Below are positions 11,801 to 26,000 of a DNA stretch of 55,566 nucleotides, in pieces. Each line of letters begins with the position of its first letter. Within the stretch, counting starts at the first letter, position 1. The DNA comes from Priapulus caudatus (Eukaryota > Priapulida > Priapulimorpha > Priapulimorphida > Priapulidae), in contig NW_014577084.1 in NCBI RefSeq assembly GCF_000485595.1, positions 879,695 to 935,260 on the forward strand, read 5' to 3'. The position numbers and the translations under genes are program-made. The notes under the pieces are model-generated. The model saw only the letters and a list, made by a program, of their open reading frames with translations. It was not told where the DNA came from and searched no databases.

Positions 11801-14800
11801 AAATTTGAATTTCGCACTGCCTCGTGAACAATTCCTATACGTTTTCATCCTAATGTTGTGAGTTTCAAACACAAACAAATGGTAGGTTGCAAGCAGAGAA
11901 AAAAAATGCACAAGCAAGAAGGAATTATTATTTTCTCTATGTTGCTGTAACTGTGCAGTAAGAATGATCAAAGTTCTTGAGATGAACATGAACCAATGGA
12001 AAGGCATGAAGAGACTTGCTACGTATATATATGTCGTAATATACATAATATATATATACAGTATGTTCCAGTCATTAATAGGTTATCGTACCAGTGTGAT
12101 TGTGCATAGATTGAATAAGTGTTTCGCTTTCGTGTTCTGCGGTGAAGCCAGGGTTCAACCGTTCAAGGCGGAAGAGGTGCTTTTCTTTATGGTCGGTCTA
12201 TACTTGGTAATCTGGCGTAAGCTAACTAGTATTTGCTCATGCGTAGTGTAAGAGTCCCCCGGTCAGATCAGCTGTTCCAGCGGGTGCGTACTGTTACTAT
12301 AGCTCTCCTGCTCTCGCTGGCTGCTGTGGTAGAGGTCACAAGTGGGCCATGTGTGGGCGATATTGCACTGGGTGGAGAGAGTGAGCGTGGTGTAGTGTAG
12401 AGGCTGTGTTGGTGCTGCTGCTGCTGCTGCTGCTGTAACATGTACACCCGGCAGTGAACGCATCACGGTCACGTGTGAGTGGGTGTGATGCTTTAATATT
12501 GACCGTTGGCATGCGTAAGTATTTCATTCACGACGTTTGTACTCTCGTGTTGCAAACGGTAGCAGGTGTATGCATACGTGCGTGCGTGTGAGTGCCTGTG
12601 CGTGTGTACATGGCATCGACCACCCACCACTGAAGCCACAAAAGAGCTAACCACTTTTATGGGGTGTACCTCAAAGGGGAGTATGGTTTCAATGTAGCTG
12701 TTAAGATTTTGATGGCATTCTGATCGGAGCATGTGTTATTTTGTCCATTTCACGGGCAGCTAATAAGTGAATGTGGGGCGTTTACTGCTAAAACACATTT
12801 CCTAATATTTCTTCAATGTATTTTGGAATGGTATTGATTGAATGTAGTCAGTCAAATGTGTTGTGAAGAAATTTCTTGTCCTGAAAGTTTGCAAAGCAGA
12901 ATAATTTGGGAAGATGTCCCAGGATTACTTACATATAATTTCTTTACTCACCTGTAGTATGCTGTCAGTTCTGTACATTGAATCATCGAATGACTCTTAC
13001 TCCGATACATTCCAGCTGCCTATTGATACCTTGTGCTTTTGTGCAGATATGACTCATCAGAAGTACTCTGTAAAAGTCAATATGTTATTATGTCTTGGTC
13101 GAGTTAATTTCTGAATATTCTGCTTGCTGCTCCCCAAGGGTTGTAAATCTAAGAAATGTTATAAGCTATTTTGTGTAATTATATATATGCGAGTCAGAAG
13201 ACGGGCTGTGTTGGCGGAGGCAATGTATTGATCGACCGTTGTGTTGCGATAACAACGTTGCCATCTATTTACAGGACTGACATAAACGGTGGGATAATGT
13301 TGGGTGTATTTCTATCTTCTTTGAACAAACCGTGTTCTGTTCATAGATTTTGTTTGTGCATAGGGGCATAAGGCATATACATGCATTGCACGCATCCACA
13401 CATACATGCGCGCGCGCGCGCGTAGCTGCGGTGGTAGGTGTGATCTTTATAATATTTGCAGCCTTAATGGTTAAAAAAAAGCATTTTGACAATGCAATTT
13501 CTCTTATTTGTGGGGTTGAATGCCGCTTTATTGTTATGTTGTCTTGACTGTCTGTCTGACTCTTGTCTTGTTGTGAATTTGTATGTAGTATTCTTGTGTG
13601 TATGTAGTTTGCCTGACTTCAATCTGTTCATACTTCAGGTTTGTTCTTACCTCACGTAGGCAGGGATAAAAGTTTTGACCAAGGCCAAGGGAATGCTATG
13701 TATTCGTTCATCCAATAAAGGGGGAATTCTCCAGCAAAATGGGGTTGTCTAAAGTTCAAACCTAAAATAACATGCCAGAATGAAATAAATTTATCTACTT
13801 GTACATTGCTATAGAATATTTTGAAAAAACTGAAAGCAGCATTGCACTGTTTTTGGATATTTGATATATTTTTAAGAATCTTCAGGGAGTCAGTGAGAGA
13901 TGCCTGCTGATGTTAAACCAGGGAGTCTGAAAGTAAAGCAGAAATATGGCCCCAGACTCGTGTTAATTTCGTCCTAAATGGCATATATATACATCGTTGT
14001 AAAGGGGAGCAACTCATCGACTGCCTTTAGTAAATACACGAGTCTAGTCCCGCATTATATGCAAATTATTTTGTCGCGTGCAACTTTTGCCAAGCGACAA
14101 AATCAATAGTTTTGTTATTCAGTTTCAGTATTTAATTAGAGCAGCTTTTGCAACGGGTTTGCTGTGAATCCGAAAGGCGCGAGAATGCTTGCAATGCCTT
14201 GGATTGCCTGATTGGGTGGATGCTCGCTGATGCAGGCAAGCAACGTGCAGTACGAAGTGCTACACGTGTCTCCTACCTTGTCGTGACGCCTCTCTCCTTG
14301 TCAGTCGCGTTTCACTGCACTTCCTCTTCTCCGTTTATCGTGCGAATAACAATTGAAGCAATGAAAAAGAGTAGAGAAATGAGAACAAAAGCATGGAAAA
14401 TATAGGTTACACATTTAGTTTCCTTTTTTGCGCACGATTAGTCAAGCCAGTTCTACCAGCGAAATGCTGGGTGTGTGATCAATAATTCATAATATGATCA
14501 TCAGGGCATTGTCCACGTACAAACCTGACTGTACACTGACAAAAATGGTACTGTGTTTCAAAATAAGCATGTCACAATGTGCATGCGATGACAATATATC
14601 CTAGCTGCTGAGCTCAAGATTACAAATGTGTGTGATGCTATAATATGGATTGTCCGAATTAAATATAGGTAGTTTCTCATTTGACACATCTCACAATCCG
14701 TACAGTCATGTCTGTGCTCATTATTCTTGCATACATAATATATGGTAAAAGCAGTTTGCAAGTTGGCAATTGGTGAGAATGTGACTATCTTGTTTCTCAT

Positions 14801-17800
14801 TTGTCTCTAATAACCGATCGGACATTAAACAATAAATATAGTTTTCGACCTTGTTTCCCCATGATTCCGCTTCCTTACTCATGTGATCGATGATGCTATG
14901 CTTGGTGAGTTGCCTTATGACTACTGCTTTCTCGTATAGATTTGGCGATATTTACTTCTGTACAGCGAGTGGTGTTGACACTGAGCAGCTGTGCAGCGGT
15001 GGTGGATGCGTGCACACATTTGTGTACAGTACATGGGCAGAGAGAGCTGTAAGACCGATATCTGTGTGTACCTGTGATAACGCCGCCGTGCATGTGGGTG
15101 GTAATGTGCTGGGGACGCACTATTTGGTTGCTTCACTAGTAAGTGTTATATAGGCAAGTAATTTTTAGCGGTTATGGGTGGATGCACATGTGCGCAAATG
15201 CGCTATGTTCGTATACACACAGTTTCGCGTGATGAACTGGCACAACTGTTTCACCATTCGAAGTTCCGACCAGTACATGGCCATGTGTTTAACGCACCAT
15301 ATATATGTGTGCGCGTTCGTGCGCGCGTGTCTACTATGTGCGCGTGCGTGCGCTCGCTCGCTCGCGCGTGTGTTTGTTTGTGTGTATGAGCACGCGTGCG
15401 TTCGTGCGTGTGTGTAGTACAGGTGTGAGTCACTACGCTGGTCTTACTACAGAACTGCTGCTGGGTGGGTCGTGCAACACCACTGTGTTGTGATGATCAA
15501 CGCAAGTTTTAATAGAATGGCATCGGCACTGCTTATTAATATCAGGAGTGAATAATAGAGATCTCTATTATTCACTCCTGTTAATATTATATCCGACATC
15601 CTAGTCGGCATTGTCTATCGAGTTCCGGCAACTGGTCTCATCGGTAGTTGTTACGGATTCGAAATTCGTCTAATTACAGTAGTGGAGAGGCCGTTAGGTG
15701 GCCTGCTGGTATCTTTGCTCGCGGTGTGGTGGCGCTTGGCGGGGCATAAATCGGAGCCCAACAATAACGAATCGATATGTGTGCTGTCGTTAGAGTCACG
15801 TCGCGCAGCTGTTGACTCCCTGCAGCCCCGGTTAACAGGTTATACACTCACGCACCGGCAGAGATTGAACATATAGCTCGCAAGGATGGAGCCGGTTAGA
15901 TTACGCTTTAACTCTGCGACGGCACCCGTCGTTGTTAGTGATCCTATTGCTGCTGCTGTTGTTGCTGCTGCTGCTGCTGCTACGGTTGTTCGGGATAGAG
16001 AATCGACAATTTGCAGACACAGCGGCCGTAAAAAGCACGGGCGTGTATTTTCCGCACCCAGCGCTTAATTAATCTGATTATGACGACATTTGACGAGTAT
16101 CGATTCGTGATGTACCGTGACTAGCGGTGTCGATTCAATGTTGAGGGAAATGCGTGGCTATGTCAATGTGGCTTTATCTCACCGAGCAGGGAAATTCTCT
16201 ACAGTCGTAGTCGACGGTAGCCACTGGTGTGTTAGCCGAGAGTTGAAATCAGCAGCCGTTAATACTCTGTTTGAGCCCAGGTCAGCCATCCCGTGTCATT
16301 CTCATCCAATGTTAGAGCTTGATTCTCGCAGCAACGGTGCAGATAGAGAACGACATAGCTAGCAAAGCTAGAAAGTACTGCGGGATAAATCACTGACCAC
16401 TGTCAACGGAAACAGTAGGGTTACAGCTATCTGCAGCATATAAAGCAAATTTATGAGCGTGCACTGTCGCGGTAGACATATAAGTTTCTATTCGGTGCGT
16501 GAAACGTTGGTATAAGCCTAACATGATATCTTGTATTTCTTTGATGATGCGTGACGGTAATATTCACTTGGTGAGGTTAGTTACCCATTTTGTGCTACTG
16601 GTCTCTGGAATTGAATGGGAAATTTTGACCTAGTGAACTTGGGAATGGCTTAAGACATGTACGTATGGGGAACTTGGTTGTGTTGTTTATTGCCAATTTT
16701 CAGCCTTGCTATCACATTATTTATGCTTCAGTATCAATACATGTACCCGGAGCCTGTTGTCAGATCGAGTCTTAAATGGGAACTATGGTAAAACTTGGGA
16801 CTAGTAATACCATACGGGTGGAGTATTGTCAAAAACATTGCTAAGGCTGTAACTAAGCACGTGTAATACCCAGCATTAAAAAGGTAGTGCGTTCGGACTT
16901 CCAGAAAAAGTTATTGTAACACGAAATTGTTCCTGTATTTACCCGCCATTGTCAAAATAGTGTCAACCCAAAAATAAATACAGTGTTTCCCCTGCATTAA
17001 CACGCGCCTCGCTCAAATTTTCAGCCGCAACACAGAAATTTGTCAAAAACACCGCCTCGCTGACGAAAATCGCTGTTCTTCCATCAATAAACTACACTTT
17101 ATTGTACTAAAATCGAAATAAAGCTTCAAACGTAAAACACAATGCAGCGTACTTACGATACTAGGCCTATAGATAAACACAGGTTAGGAAGATGATTGGT
17201 CACATACTTAGCGCCACAGGTGCCATGTTGACTCCAGCAGCGAATTAAGGGCGCTATACCTATGCATACATATGCATGGGTGTTCGTTTGTATACTACAC
17301 CAGGAAAGTGCTTTCATTGAAATAAAATCGCAGTTCATTTCATGATGGTATTACTATTTTTTAAATGTGAATACTTGTATCATTTCATATTCATAGTTTA
17401 TTTGTTCCTTTTGACAACTTGAAAAAGAGATTTAAGAGGCATACAATGTATTCAGAATAGCTTAGAATGAACCAAAATGCACCATTTTTTCAAAAATTCC
17501 CGGGGGCGTGCCGCCGGACCCCCCTAGCTGGGCGAGCTCCTGCGGTGCTCGGTTTGCTAGGTCCTCGAGACGCGCAAACACGCCTCTGAAACCATTTTGC
17601 GCGTTTTTCCCCCAAACTGGCCATTATCTCCGTTGTCTCATTTTTCCTCAGAAGAAACCCTGTTGTATGATTTTATTATTTATGTTATGTCTAGGTCAAC
17701 AAGCTAAGGATTATGAACAAATTTGCTAGGATTTAAAATTATCGTCCTAGGAGTGATTCCTGTTAACAAAGGTTTAGGAGCAAACGTGGAAATTTACATT

Positions 17801-20016
17801 AACTACGTGATGTTAGTTTTAGTATTTGTATCTGTTTTATCATCCCTCCCCTAGTAAGGTGTGGAATTGGATTCATACATGTAATAGCTATCACAATTGT
17901 GTGTTATTGTGGCAAAATTTGCATTGCTAGCTAAATTGCGTCGTGTTAAAAGAGAAGAGGGAATTGCAGAACAAGCTAACAACTTTCTGTAGTCCCTGTA
18001 TGCTGGCAGATACAAACTGCTGGTGACTGCACCCATAAACCGCAAGGTAAATATTGCCTAAAGTTCGTGTGTACATATGTGAGTTTTTCCTATATATATC
18101 TTATAATGTTGAGCATTGTTCTGCCAACCCAAGTTTCCAACTGTACTACACCTGCAATTTCGTGAAGGCCCTAGTAGAACTACAAGCGATAACGGGTTAA
18201 AGTTCTTGTGTATATTTATGGGTTAATGCCTAACTTAATGGTACCTACATATGAAGCATGACTATGTGTGTTGGTGTAGTGCTTGGTGTATAGGTATGAA
18301 GCAAGTCTGTGTAGGGTTCTCATGCTTGGTTTTTGGTCCGATATATGTAATATCTGGTGTGGTTTCGTATGTTTCCTATGTTTTAACTTTTTTCAAACTG
18401 AACATTAGGGCTGTAATTGGTATCAAATTATTTCTATTCGATTATTGATATATATTTTTTCGATATTTCGATCCGATTCGATTTAATATGTAATGCGTGG
18501 ATACCATAATAAAACTCTAATTTCAACCCCTGCGTAACTACGAAAATACTGATACAGAGCCGTGAAAGAACAGTAAACTCATACATAACTTATTTGAGAA
18601 TACATGTATTGTATTCTACTTATGATAACTATGCATTTTATACATCGCTGTGCTTAAATGCAACATGGGCGAAGTATATTTACCTGAATTCAACCAGATT
18701 GACCTGGCGTCACGGCGATGGCGAAGCAGCAGACATGCTTTTCCGGTAGACAGATTTTATTATAGAGATCAGTGAGACAGGATACGCACCAGAGACAATA
18801 GAACACCACAGTTATTGATTGTCTCTGTATGCATGCGCAGTGGCATGCGCCCTGCACTACTTCCGATAATGGCGGCGCTCCGTCAAAAATGCTCCGATGC
18901 TTCGCTTATTACATTTTAGCCACAAAAAGTAATAAACAACACTCTTTTACCAGAAAAAGGATGTACCAACTCTTTATTGTGATACACTGTATCGGATCGC
19001 TATTTTTCGATATCGATATCGGATGCAAATCCATCGCGATTTATCGATGAGGTGGTTATCGATGACAGTCTTACTGAACATGGTTATCTTTATCCAGATG
19101 CTTTTTATAATTTAGGCAGAGGAGTTTCTATTGCGCATATAGTTAATCTAGCCAAAAGCTCTTTCTACACTGGCTGTTTTCCCTTTATAACCAGTTGATC
19201 AGTCGAAAGTCTACAGTCTGTAACAACTAATATCGTCAGTTGATATGTAGCTAAGCCAAGAATCTTGATGGTAAAAAATTGTATTATCGTCTGACAGGCA
19301 GCAGATGCTTGATGATGGAATTCTGAAACAAGTAATTGACTGTAATGGAAGAACCACATCGGGCTTGTTGCTTGTTGAACTGGTTAGGAGGGAGAGGAAT
19401 GTGGCAGAACAGTCGAATGGCGTCCAATTCGGTTGCCAATCATGAATGAAATTTAATTGTACAAACCTAACGCTAGATTCCTTTGCATTTCGTTGAGCCT
19501 CAACCCAATCCTTAGCGAACACATGATGGTCGCTGGTTGTCGGTGCTTCGACGCGTTTGTTTGTGATCAAACGGTATACACGGGTCCTGTCAGGAAGCAG
19601 TGGTGTTTACACGCCGCGCTGAAGCCTCTAGTGAGGAGTATGGCCTGGCTCCATGGCACCCGCCGAGCGCACGCGCGCAGCGTTGTCATATGTGAGTGAG
19701 CGACGGATCGTTCTCTCAGCAGCAGCTGTTCTCTTAGCAACCCGGCAATGAATGCGCCAGCTGATCAAGCACGTATGTGCCTCTAGCCGCGAATTGATTG
19801 TGCTCGCCCGCCCGCCCGCCCATCCAACGTAAGGGAGGGAAGGTGATTTGGTTGCGTCCGACGCTAAGTCATTCATTACCGCTGCGCCGTGCGCGCGGGA
19901 GTTCTCGCGAAAGCTGCGGCGTTGTCGCGGTCGCGCTTCGTGAGCTATGCACTCAGCAACCGCGCTGTCACCGATCAGGCTGTTGTTATTATTATTATTA
20001 TTATTATTATTGCTGC

Positions 20017-20055
<39 letters not shown>

Positions 20056-23000
20056 GTCAGAACCACATCATGCAAAATAACGCTCAACGTGTGAAATAGA
20101 GAATGCGAGTGTGTGTATGCCTTGGAACGGTTTGAGTCGGTTTGTTCCGAGATGTTAGGAAGAAGACAATTTTCACTCAGACACTTGTTCCTGTTCTCGG
20201 AGGCAGTGCTAGCGGTTTTGATTCCCAAAGCATATTTTACTCGTGGAATCAATGCTTTGTGTGCAATCCATTTGCTTCGTCAAGACCACTCACCCTTAAA
20301 TCATAAAATAAATATCAATTAATATCAATAATACAAGTCATATTATTTATCACGTTTTCTGTCAGTTCAGTCTGAAATATGTTGTAGATTGTATATATAG
20401 ACGTATAGATTCTCGTGTCCTTCTAGCCATTTTAGTACGATGCCTATCTCATTTTTATGCGTCTAATCAATGTAGGTAATTATAAACCCTTTCTGTCGAT
20501 TTGCCCGCGCGTGGGAAGTTAATAGCGGGGTGTACGTAGGTGAGGCCGGTGCGGCTACACAGCGCGCGCTCTTTACACAGGCGGGTGGGCGAGTGCCACC
20601 TGCCTATTGTTGACAGACACTAGTGGCGGCTGTCTTTGTCACGTGCCGCGCGCCTACTACAGCTGTGCACCTCTGCTGATAATCATGCGTTGGTGGCTGG
20701 CTATCGTTGTTATAGGCGCTAACTAATGGTTAAACACGGCCACATCTGTGAGTCTACGTAGAAGTGAGCCCTTATACTAGTATATTCACGACGTATATAT
20801 ATGCTCAGCTCTCTGCAACTGCTGTGTACTAACGGTAGTCCAAAGCCATCTGAAATAAGCTTATGATTAATTCTGGTGAGAAATTACTGCCATCTAGGCA
20901 TACGCACACGCTATCTAGGCATACGCGCAGATCTCAGCGGCGCCACCTGCTGACTCATAATTTTCTCTGTGGTCTGCTAAATCACATATTTAATCGCCCA
21001 TGGCAAATAATTTCATTTTGTTCTGAAAATTTCCTAGTATTAACAATTAAAGTAACTAATGCAATTTTGCAATACAATTGCCTGCCATAACATGTATTTT
21101 TGAATAATGTATGTTTGAGCCCTGTTTTGTTGGGGAAATATTTTACACTATATTTCCACTCGTGGAGCGGCAGGAGTTTCATTATAATATATTTTGCTGT
21201 ACCTTTGAAAAGCAACTGGGAACTACTGTTAGAGTGTTTGTTTGTGCAGAGATGGTTTGGTACTTATTAGGTATTTTGGAATCTCCTTTTCACCCTGTCT
21301 CTTCCTCTCACCTACCCTCGCCCTATGCGGAGTTACTATGAAAATTGAAATTCACAATCAGGCTAAAATGTATTCAAATAATAAGGAAGATTTGCGTTTT
21401 ATACAGTACAGTTGTGAAAGTTGCTTCTCAGTCGCCTTCTATTCGATGCTTTATTGTTGTGAGACCCTGCCTTTATGTGAGGTTTCTATCGATTTCCTTT
21501 TGTGATAATGCCACTTTATTGCATTTACACGGTGTACGTTGTTTCTGCACCAGCAGTGTTTTGCATGTCTCCCTCCTGCTCTGAAAGCTAACATCGCTCT
21601 ACATCGGCTACTCTGTAGCTAGCAATTTCTGATTCATATTGACAAGAAATAACAGGAATAGCCTGTCTTAGTGTATCTCATCTCATGTAGAGCGAGCGAC
21701 AGAGAGGGGGGGGGGAGTAGCTGCGTAGTTTTATCGATGCTGTCCTGGCATCAATTTCACCCCACGGCAGTGCACACGGCTGTTATGCATTTCTAAGTTG
21801 TGTGACTTGTTGACATCACTTCTTTATGCGGATGGGAGTGTCCAAGAGTAACCACTGATTATGGTTAACTTGACAATATAATAAGAACGTTCGTCTGCAT
21901 GTGATGTGAAATTAGAGACGTCGTAGATTAGTTCAGCTTATTTTCTAGAACTAGTGCTAGTTAATATGATGACTAGTACTGACTGACTCTAGACTGTACA
22001 GAGAGGTTTCCACATAAAGTTGTGTTCTGCTTGTTTAAGTAAGTATTGAGAGGTGGTTTTTAGGTTACGTTCCTGTGTGCTGTTGGTAAAAGGCAAGCCT
22101 GCATGTAAGCTAAAAATGTGTATAGCCAGAGGTAAATCAAAGGCCTTTCTGGTTTTGCTCACTGCTGTGATACAGTAAAATTTCAACAGTGGACAGAACT
22201 GATTTGAACGAAAGGTGTGAATGACATCTGTGAGGTGTGAGTATGTTTTCCTCAGCCCGTGTGAGTGAGAGACCTCGCAGTACAATAAGCAGGTTAGAGA
22301 TCTGCCAGTACTATCAAGTGCTGTAATGTGAATGAATGGCAGCATTGTTTATTTATTAGCTCACCTGACGTAGTTAGATGCAGCTTGTAGAATCGCGTGA
22401 TCGTCCGTCCGTCAACACTTACAGTTGGGCACAAATCTTAACCGCTCGACGTACGGTCACGATATTCGGGACGTTGGGCGGGGGGGATCGTGAAAAGGAC
22501 TCGGGATGACAAATTTGGCGGTCAAAGGTCAAGATGTGTAAACGGAGGGGGAATATTTCCCCCTTAAAGGCTTGCTCGCCCTACGATTTGACTATCGGCG
22601 ACTACTTTATCGCCGATTAGCAGCGTAGCAACACTCACGTCGACTTGAAGTGCCTTCACGCTATACATCGCCGATCAGATCATAGCGTTCTTGCAGGAAA
22701 CGGAGACGGGTTCGCGGCCCCAGTATTTGTACTAGCACAAGCAGTTTTTTAGCACAAACAGAGTAAGCTTGACGCCGGGCCAATCTACATAAAACGAGTC
22801 ACGTAAGGGACCAACAAAATGGCGCTTACCAGTAAACATCAGGTAACTTCGTAAATCTATCCTCAATTTTCTGAAAATCGTTATAATCATGTGCAGAAAA
22901 AAAATTTATGTGATATATCATATACGGAAAACTTAATATATATTTGAGAAAAGGGTTGTGCAATAATTCCTCCTTGTAAACTGCTGACGAGTGCTGTGTA

Positions 23001-26000
23001 GGCTGCCATTTTGTTAATCACGTGACTTGATAATCATGTGACTCGACACATTGCGGTGATTGGCTGCCACTCACGATTTGTCGCCGACGCCGCATAGAAA
23101 TAGAACCGTTTCTATTCCTGCGATCACAGTCGGCGACCGTATTTTCGATTGTAAGAGAACTCATGTCGAGTTTGGTTGCCGATGTTTTTATCGGCGATCT
23201 GGCCGGTTTTTGACGTACGATATTCAAATCTTGTCGGTGACTAGGTCGTAAGGCCGACCTAAGCGGGCCTTTACTTAAATGGACAGTAGCCTCTAAGATT
23301 TTACTGCATACAACTGTACTTACTGTATAACAAATCGTCTATACCCACACGTATTTGTTACCAGATACCTAAATTTAATTGTATATAATTAATTACATCA
23401 TCAACAGCTACGAAATTCGAACGGCCGGCCATGACACCCGCGACCGTGCTGGCCACCGGTCGAAAACAGTGCCGTATTGGACGAATTTATTTTGGCCACG
23501 TTAGCAGACCGAGGGGCTAATCACAAAGTGCAATTATATTTATACCTAAATGCATTTAACAGCGAACCACCGCACGATATTTATTTTACGGGGCAAATTT
23601 ATCCATATGTAACTAAAACTATATGTCGTTTATAAAGATATTTACAATCCTTTGCTTTTAAATGAAGTAAATAAAGAAAGCACCTTCGGTCCATGTAGGC
23701 CCTGTGGCTGAAAAGTGGTTTGCGCAACTTATCAGATTGTGGCGCGTTTTTGAGTGGCGGCCAACCGTCGTTGTAATCAAAACTGTAGTCGTTAGTTTTA
23801 AAACATTAAAAAAAATGTTTGTTATGGTGATTGAACCATGAAACTTTTTATGTAGCGTAATTATAACCTAAATTAGCTGAAAATAACCCTAGAACCTAGA
23901 GTAAACTTTCCCTTTAAGGTATAGCAGGAAATACGGAATTGCGGCACAAATGTTAACGGCTCGACCTATGCTCGGTGTATAGTATGATGGGCAGGAAACC
24001 CATCACCAGTGCGAAAATGAAGGTTACAGGTCAAAGGGCAAGGGGGAAAGGTCAGATATCAGACATTTTCTGAGGACATGGCCTAATGGACAGAGTGGAA
24101 AACTTTTTTGTGTCAGCGCTTACCTACCATTCTTATCACTTTATTGAAAGGACCATGAAATGTGCTTTCGACTGACGTGCGAAGAGTAAGTGTCTGATAA
24201 CCTTTTGACCCTCAAGAGGAGGGTTAAACATGGATTCCTGAACTGCCTCAATGCGTCAATCTAGAAACCCAATAAGCCTGGCTAGCCGAACGCGTACAGC
24301 ACAGGCGTCATGGCTCAAAGGTCGTTGGATCGAATCCCATGTGATTTTTTATGATTTACCTGTTTTTTCTATTTTTCTATCTTTATCCATTTAACTATTT
24401 TTTTCCAATTAATGCAAATATTTACATTATTTATTTACAACAATTTAATAGCAACATAATTTTTACAACAATTATTATTTTTTAATTGGGTTAGGGTTAG
24501 TGAATAGTGTCACAATGCACCATAAAACCGGAGTTTCAGGCACGCGATTTGTATCAAACAATGGGATTTGGGAGGTATGCAGAATTCAGAAGGTTCCTGA
24601 AATTATGTGTACGCAACTGCGTATCTGCGCCTAACAAAGGTGTCACTACGCACGACTTAAATGTTACGTTTATAACCGTAGCAACAGACCTCAGATGAGC
24701 CCAGACGCTCTGCGGCTCTTGTATTTTTTTAGTGCCTGTGCCTCGCACAGTCTTTCGTACAAAATTATTCTGTTTAAAATAGCTAAATAGAATAGAGTCG
24801 TGCTGAATAATTTGTTACTCAGCCTTGGATATAATGTTGAAAGCAGACTTGAATAGAAGCTTTTATGCTTCGTGTCTGGTGGGAGGTATGCATGGTAAGA
24901 GATCCTGGCACAGATACAGTATGCATCGCTAGTATATATATGCAGTGTGCATAGCGTGTGCAGTGTGTGGGTCTAAAAAAGTTTAACCATCGAGCTCATG
25001 TTATTCGAAAAGCAGCTGTAATGCAGGCGTATATGCAGCTAAAAATGATGTGATTTGCGACCTACCACCTTTTAAGTTCTTGCACTAAATTCAGTAACGC
25101 TTTTGTAACTTATAACGGAGACAGCAAAATATTGTTCTTTTAGTTTTAAGCTGTTTTTCAAAGACGACTGTATGCTGTAATATGCGCCTCCTTCATATAC
25201 ATCATTTGCTGTAACTCAAGCACATAGAAAGGCGTTGTTCGTCTGGGTGCTGTATTTAAATAGAGTTTAAATTCATCTGAGTTTGGTTATGAAAATGTGA
25301 GCTAGATAAGAAACGGGAAAAGGGAGGCTTGGCAGCCGTAATGATTCAATTAGGGAATCCTGAGTTGTGCAAGCCCCTCATTATAAATCAATCTGAATCA
25401 GAGACGGCGCAGGTGAATGTTTAGCAGCAACGATTGCTCTTTGTTCCAATTCGATACTGGGAAGTGTTTCAGTCGTTAAAGGCCCTTCTACACATGATGC
25501 GATTCGTGCTGAGCACGGAACGTGAGTTTCGTGCTCAGCACGAATCTCACCGTGTACGGCGTCGATTTATGTGAGTTTTTGGTCTCACGAGGTGGGGAGG
25601 AAAATATATGTCGCGTGTGATAATTTTGGTCTCGCGAGGCTGAAAGCTTAGTGTGTGCGGGTTATGTGCGACTCCTGCTCACACTCACTCAGTGGCGGCG
25701 CATTTTGATTGGTTCCGCCATTTTGATCAGTCACATGACCTACAGGCTACAGTGGCACCCGCTCGTAAGATCCGTGCTCAGCATGAACCTCACCGTGTGC
25801 GGGGGTGTGAGATTCCTGCTGAGCACGAAACACGCTCCGTGCTCAGCACGAATCTCACCGTGTGCGCCGGGCATAATGACCAATGATCATACCATTATGA
25901 TATCGATGAGCTGAGTTAATTGATTAGGTAACTTGCTTTCGTAGTGAAGTCGATGAGTAATGGCTTCACGTGGCTGTCACCATTCTTGATTCACAATGTG

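Noticed and set aside
15886-16362. Open frames with poly-Ala/Val and a 16.1-kb frame in intron 3
   Set aside because: The first comes from a GCT/GTT microsatellite; the second shows no motif or splice support.
19211-19570. 119-codon open frame on the minus strand in ARID2 intron 3
   Set aside because: No recognisable motif, no splice-site support and no homology I can see. A frame of this length is expected by chance in 20 kb of intron.
24275-24345. Functional tRNA gene
   Set aside because: No complete cloverleaf or anticodon arm could be drawn; kept only as a low-confidence tRNA-like remnant.
24480-24500. Second interstitial telomere repeat (GGGTTAGGGTTAG)
   Set aside because: Fewer than two full units; expected by chance in a T/G-rich stretch.
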